Assembly (NCBI GenBank): GCA_965247295.1
Contig: CBDFGQ010000004.1
Coordinates: 186,001 to 250,000, forward strand
Origin: CBDFGQ01 sp965247295
Lineage (GTDB): Bacteria; Chloroflexota; Dehalococcoidia; Lucifugimonadales; JAGWBF01
DNA length: 64,000 nt
Direction: 5' to 3'
This document shows positions 23,929-31,839 of this stretch, piece by piece; positions within the stretch are counted from its first letter, which is position 1; every line of letters starts with the position of its first letter. Under the pieces are notes generated by a model that searched no databases, had not been told where the DNA came from, and saw nothing but the letters and a program-made list of their open reading frames with translations. The position numbers were made by a program, and so were the translations under genes.

Positions 23929-25184
23929 CCACAGGAAACCCCGGGCTCGGCCAGGTTTCCGCTGGAGCCCTGGACGTGGAAAGGATCAGAGAGGACTTTC
24001 CGGTCCTGAAACAGCGGGTCCATGGCAAGCCGTTGGTGTACCTGGACAGCGCCGCCACCAGCCAGAAGCCCCAGGTGGTGATCGACACCCTGATGCGCTA
24101 CTACACGGAGGAAAACTCCAACGTCCACCGGGGCGTCCACTACCTGAGTGAGCGGGCCACCGAAGAGTACGAGGGAGCCCGTAGCAAAATACGCAGGTTT
24201 CTCAACGCCTCCGAGGACCGAGAGATCGTCTTCGTCAGGGGCACCACCGAGGGCATCAACCTGGTTGCCAACAGCTACGGCAGGCAGAATGTCAGCGAGG
24301 GCGATGAGATTATCATCTCCGCCATGGAGCACCACTCCAACATCGTCCCGTGGCAGTTCCTTTGTCAGGAGCGGGGAGCCCGCCTCCGGGTCATCCCCAT
24401 GAACGACGCCGGCGAGCTGTTGATGGATGAGTACGAGAGGCTCCTGGGCCCCCGGACCAGGCTGGTATCCGTCGTGCACCTGTCCAATTCCCTAGGTACC
24501 ATCAACCCCATTGAGCGTATCGTGGCCTTGGCCCACGACCGCGGCATCCCCGTCATGGTTGATGGGGCGCAGTCGATTCCCCACATGCCCATAGACGTGG
24601 CCAAAATGGACTGCGATTTCTTCACCTTTTCAGGACACAAGTTATATGGGCCTACCGGAATCGGAGTCCTGTACGGGAAGGCCGAGCTGTTGGAGTCCAT
24701 GCCTCCTTACCAGGGCGGCGGCGACATGATCAAGTCGGTTACCTTCGAGAAGACGACATACAACTCGCTGCCCTATAAATTCGAGGCTGGCACTCCCCAC
24801 ATCGGCGGAGTGATCGGACTGGGCGCGGCGATTGATTACGTAACGGATCTGGGAATGGACCGCATATCCACGCACGAGGGCGAGCTGCTGGAATACGCTA
24901 CCCAACGCCTATCGGCCATCGAAAGCCTTAGGCTAATAGGCACCGCCAGAGACAAGGGCGGGATCCTCTCCTTCGCCCTTCAAGACGTCCACCCCCATGA
25001 CACGGGCACGATCCTGGACAGGGAGGGGATTGCCATTCGCACGGGGCACCACTGTACCCAGCCGGTGATGGACCGGTTCGGCATATCCGCCACCGCCAGG
25101 GCGTCCCTTGCCCTTTACAACACAAAGGGGGAGATCGACGCCCTCGTTAAGGGCATTGATAAAGTTCTCGAGGTCTTTAGCTAG
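23925..25184 (+). CDS. sufS: Cysteine desulfurase SufS
   Basis: PLP-dependent group II desulfurase that takes sulfur from cysteine and passes it to SufU. It has YLDSAATSQKP near residue 40, FVRGTTEGINLVA and AMEHHSNIVPW. The PLP Lys lies in FSGHKLYGPTGIG, and the active Cys in RTGHHCTQP. The end is typical (ASLALYNT, VKGIDKVLEVF). At 419 residues it is full length. It overlaps both neighbours (4 bp with sufD, 1 bp with sufU), which argues for a single operon with balanced synthesis. Confidence 0.97.
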   Translation: MTTGNPGLGQVSAGALDVERIREDFPVLKQRVHGKPLVYLDSAATSQKPQVVIDTLMRYYTEENSNVHRGVHYLSERATEEYEGARSKIRRFLNASEDREIVFVRGTTEGINLVANSYGRQNVSEGDEIIISAMEHHSNIVPWQFLCQERGARLRVIPMNDAGELLMDEYERLLGPRTRLVSVVHLSNSLGTINPIERIVALAHDRGIPVMVDGAQSIPHMPIDVAKMDCDFFTFSGHKLYGPTGIGVLYGKAELLESMPPYQGGGDMIKSVTFEKTTYNSLPYKFEAGTPHIGGVIGLGAAIDYVTDLGMDRISTHEGELLEYATQRLSAIESLRLIGTARDKGGILSFALQDVHPHDTGTILDREGIAIRTGHHCTQPVMDRFGISATARASLALYNTKGEIDALVKGIDKVLEVFS

Positions 25185-25636
25185 TGTCAGATCTGGAAGA
25201 CCTTTACCAAGACGTTGTCATAGAACACAACACCAGGCCCCGCAACTTCAGAAAGCTGGAGGGGGCCGACCGGGCCCTTGAGGGGTACAATCCCCTTTGC
25301 GGTGACAGACTAACCCTCTATTTGAAACTTGAGAATGACCTTATCGCCGATATTTGCTTCATCGGGTCCGGCTGCGCCATCTCCAAGGCTTCCACATCCC
25401 TGATGACCGAGAGCGTCAAAGGGAAGACCAAGGCAGAAGCCGAGGAGATTTACGGCGCCTTCCACGAGATGGTCACCCGCGAGCCCGGCTCCGACTTCGA
25501 CCCAGACCGGGTGGGTGACCTGGAAGTTCTGTCGGGCCTCCCCCAGTTTCCCGTCCGGGTGAAGTGCGCGACGCTCTCGTGGCATACTCTGCGCGCCGCT
25601 CTGGAGGGAGTGGAAGATTCGGTGTCCACGGAATAG
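25184..25636 (+). CDS. sufU: Sulfur-transfer/assembly protein SufU
   Basis: Zinc-containing partner that receives persulfide sulfur from SufS in bacteria without SufE. The three conserved cysteines are present: NPLCGDR, GSGCAISKAS and VKCATLSW, with the zinc-binding Asp next to the first. It has 150 residues. The GTG start at 25184 overlaps the sufS TAG. It is the last gene before a terminator at 25680. A diverged paralogue lies 230 bp further on. Confidence 0.93.
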   Translation: MSDLEDLYQDVVIEHNTRPRNFRKLEGADRALEGYNPLCGDRLTLYLKLENDLIADICFIGSGCAISKASTSLMTESVKGKTKAEAEEIYGAFHEMVTREPGSDFDPDRVGDLEVLSGLPQFPVRVKCATLSWHTLRAALEGVEDSVSTE

Positions 25637-25679
25637 CCTGATCCACGGCTGGGTGCCCGGTTGCTGCGTGTTAGAATGT

Positions 25680-25710
25680 AGCTGCCCTCATGGTGGGGCA
25701 GCTTTATAAT
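25680..25710 (+). terminator. suf operon terminator
   Basis: AGCTGCCC (25680-25687) pairs with GGGCAGCT (25696-25703) around an 8-nt loop, followed by TTATAATTTAT. The tail also contains a TATAAT (25705-25710), so the same site could serve as a -10 for the second sufU-like gene. Confidence 0.65.
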
Positions 25711-25794
25711 TTATGGGCTTTTGGGATAACCGGATGCCCAGCCAGCTGGTTGAAAAAGTGGACCAGTGGGTCGGGGAGCTCTGGGCGACGCTGG

Positions 25795-25834
25795 CGGGAC
25801 TTCCGTAGGCATCACGGGACTTCCGTAGGCATCA
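25795..25834 (+). repeat. 20-bp perfect tandem duplication
   Basis: CGGGACTTCCGTAGGCATCA occurs twice head-to-tail (25795-25814 and 25815-25834) between the two sufU-like genes. A 24-codon open frame (ATG 25734 to TAG 25808) ends inside the first copy. It has no clear ribosome site and I do not recognise it; it may be a gene relic. Confidence 0.8.
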
Positions 25835-25865
25835 GTGGAAACGGGCGCCGCACTCGGGGGAAAGT

Positions 25866-26330
25866 ATGCAGGAAATCCCCTATGACGAGATCGAGGAGCT
25901 GTACCGGGACGCCATACTCAAGCATTACCGGAGCTCCTCGAACAAGGTCAGGCTGGAGGAGCCGGACATAGAGTACGACGAATACAACCCCATCTGTGGC
26001 GACCAGGTGGTGGTGCAGTTGAGGCTTACGGACGGGCGCATAGGTGAGGCCAGATTTCACGGGGAGGGATGCTCCATCAGTCAGGCTTCCGCCTCCATGA
26101 TGACGGATGTGCTGCGGGGTAGGACCCTCGAAGAGGCGGACGAGATTGGGGAAACGTTCCGGCAGATGATGCGCGGGCGGTCCCCCACCGAGGAGGAGCG
26201 CGCAGAGCTGGGTGACCTGGGTGCCCTACAGGTTGTACGCAGGTTTCCGGTGCGCATCAAATGCGCTCTCCTGGGTTGGACGGCCCTGGAGATAGGGATC
26301 GAGGAGTACAGGGCCAGGAAGGAGCGGTAA
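25866..26330 (+). CDS. Second SufU/IscU-like scaffold protein
   Basis: Paralogue of the SufU just upstream, 154 residues. The Cys positions are kept (NPICGDQ, GEGCSISQAS, IKCALLGW), as is the Asp beside the first Cys. It differs by a longer acidic N-terminus (QEIPYDEIEELY) and a charged PTEEERAELGD insertion. It may be a separate sulfur carrier or scaffold, for example for tRNA thiolation or specialised clusters; this is inference. It lies outside the tight operon, beyond the terminator and a 20-bp tandem duplication, and may have its own promoter. It converges on a minus-strand lipoprotein gene with 19 bp between stops. Confidence 0.88.
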   Translation: MQEIPYDEIEELYRDAILKHYRSSSNKVRLEEPDIEYDEYNPICGDQVVVQLRLTDGRIGEARFHGEGCSISQASASMMTDVLRGRTLEEADEIGETFRQMMRGRSPTEEERAELGDLGALQVVRRFPVRIKCALLGWTALEIGIEEYRARKER

Positions 26331-26349
26331 GACCGGCTGTGGCCCTTCC

Positions 26350-28179
26350 CTACTCGACCCAGGCTTTTGCCCAGTAGAAGTACTCCGAGACGGCGGTGTT
26401 GGGATAGAAGCCCTTTACCCTGGTGGCGTGGACCCACCTGGCCCCTCCCGTGACGGGGCTGAACAGATAGGCCTGGTCCAGAAGATAGCGCTGTATCTCC
26501 CGCAGCAGCCCCTTCCGTGCCGCCGGGTCCCGCTCAACGGCCTGCTCCACGATCATGGCGTCGAGCTGGCTATCGGAGTGGGCCACCACGTTACCCTGTG
26601 GCGACGCGCTGTGCAGGGCGCCGAATAGGTAGCTGTTGGACGTAGAGGTTGGGGGTAGCTCTCCGATAGCGAGCTGGTAGTCCTTGTCCCGCCACACCCG
26701 CTCACCGTACTGAGACGCGTTGACTTTAACCAGGAATGGGTCGAAGCCGGCGGCATTCAGGTCTTCCTGTATCTGATTCCCCTGCCGCAGGTAGAGGTCT
26801 CCGAAATCGGCAACCATGAGGTCGAACTTTACCGGCGTTGCCACGCCCGCCTGCGACAGCATGCGCTCGGCGATCTCTGGGTCGGCGAAGTAGGTCCCCC
26901 TCATCTCCTCCCGAGTAAGCAGCCAATCGGGCCTCTGTACCGGTATACCAGTGCTGACGTACCCCTGACCAGACCAGATCCTGCGCACGTAGTCCCACGG
27001 GTCTATGGCCTTGAGCACGGCCTTGCGCACCTGAAGGTTGTCGAAGGGAGGGGCCGAGACGTTCATGGTCAGTATCAGTCCGGTGCCGGCCTGGAAGGAA
27101 ACAAAGCTAGGGAACTCCGTGCCGCCCGGAACGAGCTCCTGCCAGGTAGAGGGGGATATTCGATAGGCGTCCACGCTGCCGACTTCAAAGGCTGCTAGTC
27201 TCGTCTGCTTCCCCCTCACGATGCTGATTACGAGCTCGTCCAGAAAGGGCAGTCCGCGCTCGAAGTAGTCCGGGTTCTTCTCGAATACGGAGCCGAAGTC
27301 CTCACGGGTGCTACGCCATATCCATGGCCCGCTGCCTATGACAGGCCCCTCCTTGAGGTCGCCTTTCACGTCCACCGCCTCCCGAGCGACTACCTTTGTA
27401 TGGCCGTCTGCCAGCGAAAGCAGGAAATCCGCGTCGGCGAATTCCGGCTTGAGAGTGATTTTCAGCGTGTACCGGCCCTCTGCCTCTACCGACTCCATGT
27501 TCTGGAGCAGGGAGGCGTTGGCCCAACCGGGGGTGAGCTGCCTTTCGTAGCTGTAAACCACGTCGTCGGCCACGAGCTCTCGACCGTTGACGGGGGGAAT
27601 GTCCTGCCAGCGGGTCCCCTCCCTCAGTTGGAAGCGGTAGGTCAAGGGGTCAACCATCTGCCAGCTAAGGCAAAGCTCGCATTCCAGGAGCAGGCTGGGC
27701 TGAGGTACCTCCTCCGGCGGCCCCATTCTGAGCCGCAGGAGCCGGGAGTAGGCAATGCCGGGCCCCAGGGCGGTCAGCGTCTCCTGCACCTGCTGATGCA
27801 CGTCCAGATGCTCTATGTTGGCCAGGGCCACCGTAGTTAGCCTCCCGCCGGGCTTGCCCGAGGGAGGGGGGAAGACCACAGGCGTAGGGGTAGCTGTGGG
27901 TGTGGGACTTGGCGTGCTGGTGGGCGTGGCCGTGGGTGCGGGCGTCGGCGTACTGGTTGGCATAGCCGTAGGGGTTGGTGAAGGCGTAGGCGTGGACGTG
28001 GGTGTAGGGGTGAGTGTGGGGGTTGGTGGGGGAGGGATACGGGTCGGTGTAAGTGTAGGCGTGGGGGTAGTAGTGGGTGTGGGCGTAGGGGTGGGGGTCG
28101 GAGTAGGGGATGCGCAAGCCCCGAGAAAGGTTATGAGTATGGCGATGGCGAGATAAGGGGCCGGGAGGTGGACCCTCAT
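26350..28179 (-). CDS. Peptide/oligopeptide-type ABC transporter substrate-binding lipoprotein
   Basis: A 609-residue SBP_bac_5 family protein. It has a signal peptide with lipobox LGAC (about residues 18-21), then an ~80-residue Thr-Pro repeat linker, then the binding domain. YRFQLREGTRW, LVADDVVYSYERQL, GSGPWIWRS, FEKNPDY and VRKAVLKAIDPWDYV are family landmarks. It should sit outside the membrane on a flexible stalk and capture peptides or similar solutes, but no permease or ATPase genes adjoin it, so it may work with components encoded elsewhere or act as a receptor. It overlaps the upstream flippase-like gene by 4 bp (ATGA). The linker is encoded by a simple repeat at about 27880-28130. 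Confidence 0.9.
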   Translation of the reverse strand: MRVHLPAPYLAIAILITFLGACASPTPTPTPTPTPTTTPTPTLTPTRIPPPPTPTLTPTPTSTPTPSPTPTAMPTSTPTPAPTATPTSTPSPTPTATPTPVVFPPPSGKPGGRLTTVALANIEHLDVHQQVQETLTALGPGIAYSRLLRLRMGPPEEVPQPSLLLECELCLSWQMVDPLTYRFQLREGTRWQDIPPVNGRELVADDVVYSYERQLTPGWANASLLQNMESVEAEGRYTLKITLKPEFADADFLLSLADGHTKVVAREAVDVKGDLKEGPVIGSGPWIWRSTREDFGSVFEKNPDYFERGLPFLDELVISIVRGKQTRLAAFEVGSVDAYRISPSTWQELVPGGTEFPSFVSFQAGTGLILTMNVSAPPFDNLQVRKAVLKAIDPWDYVRRIWSGQGYVSTGIPVQRPDWLLTREEMRGTYFADPEIAERMLSQAGVATPVKFDLMVADFGDLYLRQGNQIQEDLNAAGFDPFLVKVNASQYGERVWRDKDYQLAIGELPPTSTSNSYLFGALHSASPQGNVVAHSDSQLDAMIVEQAVERDPAARKGLLREIQRYLLDQAYLFSPVTGGARWVHATRVKGFYPNTAVSEYFYWAKAWVE

Positions 28180-29240
28180 TCAGCGCCCCTTCCACCACTC
28201 TTGACTGACACGGCCCGGGCCTCCTCCCAGCGCACCGGGGATTCGCCCCACTTGATGGGCCTCAGTCCTATTCTGGAGAAGACGAGTATCGCTATCACAA
28301 TGGGAGGCAAGAACAGCACGGCGTGGATCACTACCCCGTAGCTGAAGGCCTGGGACTGGGATACCCCGAAGAGCTTCAGCACGTATACTATGGCGAACTC
28401 AAAGGTGCCTGCCGCCGCAGGTAGGGCGGGCAGGGCGGTGGCGAAGTATAGGGTCCCCACGATTGCCAGGGTGGCCACGAAGGCCGATATCCCCAGCCCC
28501 ATCCCATGCGCCAGGACCCAGGCGCATGGGCCTACCAGCAGCCAGTGGACCAGGGTCAGAAGAAAGGAGTAGGCAAGGCTGAACCTGGCTCTCGTAAGAT
28601 CCACGAGGGTTCCGGCGGTGGACACGAGCAATGGTATGCGGTTCAGGAGCGGCCTGCTACAGAGCCATATCAGCAGAGGAACGGCCAACACCGAGCCCAC
28701 GGCTACCACGAAGGCCCCCACAACGTAGGGCAGGAAGTCGCCCTTGTTGGGTAGGAGGGTTAACCCGGCCATCAGGAGGACGGTGGTCACCACGAGGTCC
28801 AGTATTCTCTCCATACCGAGGGTAGCCAAGGCCACCCCACCCTTGATTCTGTAACGCAGGGTAAGCAAGGCGAACTGGGCTCCTTCGCTGACCACCCTGA
28901 TGGGCACCAGGTTGTTGAGCCCGATTCCTGCGTTCTGGACCAGGAACAGTCGTAGCAGTGGGACCCTCTGCCCGATGAAAAGGACCTGCCAGCGATAGGC
29001 CCTCACGAAGCTGGAGAGGACCAGGATGGCCAGGGAGGTCAGCGCCCATCCCACGGGAAAATCGCCGAACTGGTCCACTACCAGGCCCCAGTCCATCCCC
29101 CGAACCGAGAGCCATCCGAGCAATAGGCTGATGGCTACGCCAAGGACCAGCCTTGCCTGCGTATCCCACAGCCAGCGTTTGACCTGACCTGCTTGGGTGA
29201 GGAGCGCCACAGCTATAACCTTAATGACCTGGCAGTCCAC
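28176..29240 (-). CDS. Flippase-like (lysylphosphatidylglycerol synthase TM/UPF0104) membrane protein
   Basis: Polytopic inner-membrane protein of 354 residues with about eight hydrophobic segments. The family core is recognisable: SSFVRAYRWQVLF, the NAGIGLNNLVPIRVVSEGAQ stretch matching the N-x-x-x-P-x-R-x-G-E motif of this family, MERILDL, and the later ALPALPAAAGTFEFA loop. Members move lipids or lipid-linked substrates, or are transmembrane domains of MprF-type enzymes; the cargo is unknown. It is coupled by a 4-bp overlap to the lipoprotein gene downstream, an unusual pairing that suggests a shared envelope role. Confidence 0.85.
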   Translation of the reverse strand: MDCQVIKVIAVALLTQAGQVKRWLWDTQARLVLGVAISLLLGWLSVRGMDWGLVVDQFGDFPVGWALTSLAILVLSSFVRAYRWQVLFIGQRVPLLRLFLVQNAGIGLNNLVPIRVVSEGAQFALLTLRYRIKGGVALATLGMERILDLVVTTVLLMAGLTLLPNKGDFLPYVVGAFVVAVGSVLAVPLLIWLCSRPLLNRIPLLVSTAGTLVDLTRARFSLAYSFLLTLVHWLLVGPCAWVLAHGMGLGISAFVATLAIVGTLYFATALPALPAAAGTFEFAIVYVLKLFGVSQSQAFSYGVVIHAVLFLPPIVIAILVFSRIGLRPIKWGESPVRWEEARAVSVKSGGRGAE

Positions 29241-29304
29241 ATTACGGGTTGCCGCCTCTTCACAGGGTTGAGTCGGCGAGAACCCGATGGGATGCAGATA
29301 TACC

Positions 29305-29332
29305 TTGCTTAACCTTACAAGGATAGTATAGA
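29305..29332 (+). promoter_or_regulatory. Putative promoter of the tatD gene
   Basis: TTGCTT (29305-29310), 16-nt spacer, TATAGA (29327-29332), 34 bp before the ATG at 29366. Acceptable but not consensus. Confidence 0.4.
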
Positions 29333-29365
29333 GTACTGCAACGAGATGCGCATAGAGAACCGACG

Positions 29366-30142
29366 ATGATACTGTACGATTCCCACACTCACCTGGACCA
29401 GTATCCCGCCCTGGAGATTACCGAGATCCTCGAGCGGGCGCGGCGTGCCGATGTTTCCCTCGTTGTCTGCGCCGGCACGACTATAGCCTCTTCCGTGGCC
29501 TGCGTGGAGCTCTCACGGGGACATGGTCCGATCTACGCGGGCGTGGGTATCCATCCCATGGAAGTGGACAGCCCAGTGGACGAAACGGCCTATGACGCCC
29601 TTCGCGAGCTTGCGGTGAACAACCCCAAGGTCGCCTGCGTCAGCGAGATCGGCCTGGATTTTCTGCCGGAGTCCCCTGACCAGGAGCTACAGTACCAGGC
29701 CTTCAGGGAGCAGATACGGCTGGCCAGGGAGCTGGGCCTGCCCGTCATCTTTCACTCACGTGAGTCCCACCCAGAGGTGCTGAGGACGCTCAAGGAGGAG
29801 AGGGCCCACGAGGTGGGGGGTGTGATGCACTATTTCCAGGGCGACGAGGCTACCGCCCGGGAAGCCATAGACTCCGGGTTCTATATCTCCCTAGCCAGGC
29901 CCCTGCTGCGCCTGCCGGAGCTCCAGGAAGTGGCCCGGAAGCTGCCGCTGGAGAGCATCGTACTGGAGACGGACGCCGCACCCCAGCCCTTCAAAAAGTA
30001 CCGCCGCAACTGGACGGAGCCCCGCCATGTGCTTAACGTGGCGGAGAAACTGGCCGAGCTAAAGGGCATCACCGTGGAGGAAGTGGCGGCGGCCACATCG
30101 GGCAACCTCGGAAAGCTCCTGAAACTGGACGCCGCAGTCTAG
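29366..30142 (+). CDS. TatD family metal-dependent hydrolase
   Basis: Amidohydrolase-fold nuclease-like enzyme of 258 residues; TatD proteins are Mg- or Zn-dependent DNases, though some act on other substrates. Metal ligands are visible: HTHLD at the N-terminus, Glu in VSEIGLDF, His in VIFHSRES, His in VMHYFQG, Asp in LETDAAP. GVGIHPMEV is typical. It stands alone on the plus strand, and its stop lies 2 bp from that of the convergent small selenoprotein candidate. No anomalies seen. Confidence 0.93.
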   Translation: MILYDSHTHLDQYPALEITEILERARRADVSLVVCAGTTIASSVACVELSRGHGPIYAGVGIHPMEVDSPVDETAYDALRELAVNNPKVACVSEIGLDFLPESPDQELQYQAFREQIRLARELGLPVIFHSRESHPEVLRTLKEERAHEVGGVMHYFQGDEATAREAIDSGFYISLARPLLRLPELQEVARKLPLESIVLETDAAPQPFKKYRRNWTEPRHVLNVAEKLAELKGITVEEVAAATSGNLGKLLKLDAAV

Positions 30143-30144
30143 CG

Positions 30145-30465
30145 TTACGCACCGGTCGGCACTCTTCTAAGGCTGCCCAGGAACCTTCGTAGCCTGGATA
30201 GCTTGACCTGTCCCAGCACGGCGAGCTCGATATCCTCCTCCGACAGACAAGTCGCTCCCTCCACTAAGAAGGCGTCCGACGCTGGGTCGAATGTCACCCC
30301 CGATACCCCCGGCAGCCCCTCCAGGGCCCGCGTGACTCTTCGAACTCAGAGGCTATGGCAAAGCAGCCCACGCACCTCTACGGAGGCCACACTTGTCCGC
30401 TTCCCGTCGGTGCCCCAGGATATGGTGACATCGGGGTTGACCAGAATATTCTTGATTGAAGGCAT
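30145..30465 (-). CDS. Small HMA-like (metal-associated) protein with in-frame TGA; candidate selenoprotein
   Basis: From ATG 30465 one frame runs 106 codons to TAA 30145, broken only by TGA at codon 40 (30348-30346). N-terminal part: MPSIKNILVNPDVTISW. Core: VEVRGLLCHSL-TGA-VRRVTRALEGLPGV-SGVTFDP, which follows the heavy-metal-associated pattern G-x-x-C-x-x-C-x3-V-x-x-AL-x-x-LPGV, with the TGA at the second ligand position and one extra residue between ligands (CxxxU). A basic helix ends the protein. It fits precisely between tatD and its own promoter (30486-30514). A hairpin 22 nt after the TGA resembles SECIS. Likely role: metal or selenide/thiol chemistry, unknown. Alternative: a decayed HMA gene. 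Confidence 0.65.
30312..30331 (-). promoter_or_regulatory. Candidate bacterial SECIS element in the HMA-like gene
   Basis: On the minus strand GCGGGCCC (30331-30324) pairs with GGGGCTGC (30319-30312), 7 of 8 positions counting one G-T pair, around the loop TGGA. The loop begins 22 nt after the TGA and has G as second base, within bacterial SECIS limits. Confidence 0.42.
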
Positions 30466-30485
30466 GTCCTGCCCCATCCCGAGTT

Positions 30486-30514
30486 ATTATTTTCTACCGT
30501 TACCAGGATACCAA
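30486..30514 (-). promoter_or_regulatory. Putative promoter of the HMA-like gene
   Basis: Minus strand: TTGGTA (30514-30509), 17-nt spacer, AATAAT (30491-30486), 20 bp before the ATG at 30465. The short distance gives a very short leader. Confidence 0.5.
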
Positions 30515-30568
30515 ATTCTCCGTAGCTAACGCCATGTACGGTTACTCTGACACGAGGACTAGGCAGGA

Positions 30569-30688
30569 TGTCATTCTGAGCCGCAGGCGAAGAATCTGGG
30601 GTGGGGCTGAAACGCGCCACGTCCTCCAGACCCTTTGCGGAGTTTATCCTCAGCGAGACGTAGATTCTTCACTTCGTTCAAAATGACA
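30569..30688. repeat. Dispersed inverted-repeat element, copy 1
   Basis: Begins TGTCATTCTGAGC...GAAGAATCT and ends with the imperfect reverse complement AGATTCTTC...AATGACA (30661-30688), enclosing ~60 bp. Similarity to copy 2 at 34886-35022 continues rightward to about 30760 (GAGCGAAGGGCT..., ATCGAAGGGG, TTGCACAT). No coding capacity; the structure is that of a miniature inverted-repeat or REP-like element. Confidence 0.8.
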
Positions 30689-30771
30689 AGAGCGAAGGGC
30701 TTAAGGCGTGCCCGGAGTACATCGAAGGGGCGACAGGGGATGTTGCACATTGGGTTAGCTAGTGAATCGAC

Positions 30772-30800
30772 TTTCTATTAGAGGGGCAACGGCATATACT
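30772..30800 (+). promoter_or_regulatory. Putative promoter of the LysR gene
   Basis: TTTCTA (30772-30777), 17-nt spacer, TATACT (30795-30800), 57 bp before the LysR ATG. The -10 is good, the -35 weak, as is common for regulated or weak regulator promoters. Confidence 0.4.
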
Positions 30801-30857
30801 TGTGGGCGCACCAAGGCTATTTTGGTCCGGCCAGCGGGCCCTGGCCCGTGAGGCGCG

Positions 30858-31781
30858 ATGGATACCAAGACCGAACTGAACTTCCATCAGCTACATATCT
30901 TCTACGCCGTGGCCCGGCACAGGAGCTTCTCACGGGCCGCCGAGGCCCTTGAGATTAGCCAGCCTGCTGTCTCAATTCAGGTACAGGAACTCGAAAGGGC
31001 CCTTGGCGTACCCCTGTTCCACCGAAAGCCCAGGGGACTACAGCTTACCGAGGCTGGCGAGACGGTACACGGCTACGCCCACCGCATCTTCGCCCTATCT
31101 TCGGAAATGCGTGAGGCCATTGGGGATATACGCGGGCTTGTGGCGGGCCACCTGACCCTGGGCGCCAGCACGACTCCCGGCGAGTACATACTGCCCGTGG
31201 CCATCGGGCGCTTCCGCCGGCAGTACCCCGGGATAATAGTGGCGATGCAGATATCTAACACCCGGTCCATAGTCAGCCAGATACTCCAGCGGGAGCTTGA
31301 CCTTGGGATGATCGGGGCCAGCCTGGAGGGAGAGAGGGAGGACCTGGAGACATCCACCTATGCCGTGGACGAGATCGTGCTGGTGGCCGGTGCGGAACAC
31401 TCGCTGGCGACGCGGAAGGGAGTGTCCCTGGAGGATGTCATGTCCGAGGGGCTGGTGGTGCGGGAAGAGGGCTCCGCCACAAGGAAGACGGCGGAGGAGT
31501 GCCTCGCCCACCTGGGAATCCAGCCCAGGATAGCCATGGAGCTGGGAAGCAACCAGGCGGTAAAGCTGGCGGCCCAGGCCGGGGTGGGCGTGGGGGTCAT
31601 ATCCCGGTTCGGCGTGGTGGCCGAGGTGAAGGCCGGTCTCCTGCGGGTGCTGGAGGTGGAGGGCTGGAGCTGCACCAGGCCCTTGACCCTGGTCTACCTG
31701 AAGGACAGGCGCCTCTCGCCCGCCCAGCGTGCCTTTCTCGAGCTCCTGGAGACCGAGCACCCCCTGCCTACCGCCCCATAA
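30858..31781 (+). CDS. LysR-type transcriptional regulator
   Basis: A 307-residue regulator with an N-terminal winged helix-turn-helix and a C-terminal two-lobed effector-binding domain. The HTH is classic: LHIFYAVARHRSFSRAAEAL, then SQPAVSIQVQELERALG and LFHRKPRGLQLTEAG. The effector domain starts at HLTLGASTTPGEYILP, which most resembles CysB/CbbR-like sensors of the SelA-like phosphate-ester group, but the ligand cannot be named. It is not divergent to an obvious target: upstream lies a repeat element and the HMA-like gene, downstream a surface lectin gene with its own promoter. Confidence 0.93.
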   Translation: MDTKTELNFHQLHIFYAVARHRSFSRAAEALEISQPAVSIQVQELERALGVPLFHRKPRGLQLTEAGETVHGYAHRIFALSSEMREAIGDIRGLVAGHLTLGASTTPGEYILPVAIGRFRRQYPGIIVAMQISNTRSIVSQILQRELDLGMIGASLEGEREDLETSTYAVDEIVLVAGAEHSLATRKGVSLEDVMSEGLVVREEGSATRKTAEECLAHLGIQPRIAMELGSNQAVKLAAQAGVGVGVISRFGVVAEVKAGLLRVLEVEGWSCTRPLTLVYLKDRRLSPAQRAFLELLETEHPLPTAP

Positions 31782-31783
31782 CG

Positions 31784-31812
31784 TTGTCTTAATCGCGACT
31801 CTCTCTTAGAAT
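31784..31812 (+). promoter_or_regulatory. Promoter of the LamG/lectin gene
   Basis: TTGTCT (31784-31789), 17-nt spacer, TAGAAT (31807-31812). Transcription would start near 31819, about 20 nt before ATG 31840, which has GGAGGG upstream. Confidence 0.55.
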
Positions 31813-31839
31813 GGCCCCAGGTTTCACGTGGAGGGACTC

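Noticed and set aside
27880..28130. GT/TP-rich simple repeat that could look like a minisatellite or a plus-strand glycine/valine-rich protein
   Set aside because: On the minus strand it encodes the Thr-Pro stalk of the binding lipoprotein; the plus-strand frame is its shadow.
27815..28156. A 113-codon plus-strand frame rich in Gly and Val
   Set aside because: Shadow of the Thr-Pro linker on the opposite strand.
30203..30529. A 108-codon plus-strand frame downstream of tatD
   Set aside because: It lies opposite the HMA-like frame and has serine/proline-rich shadow composition with no family match.
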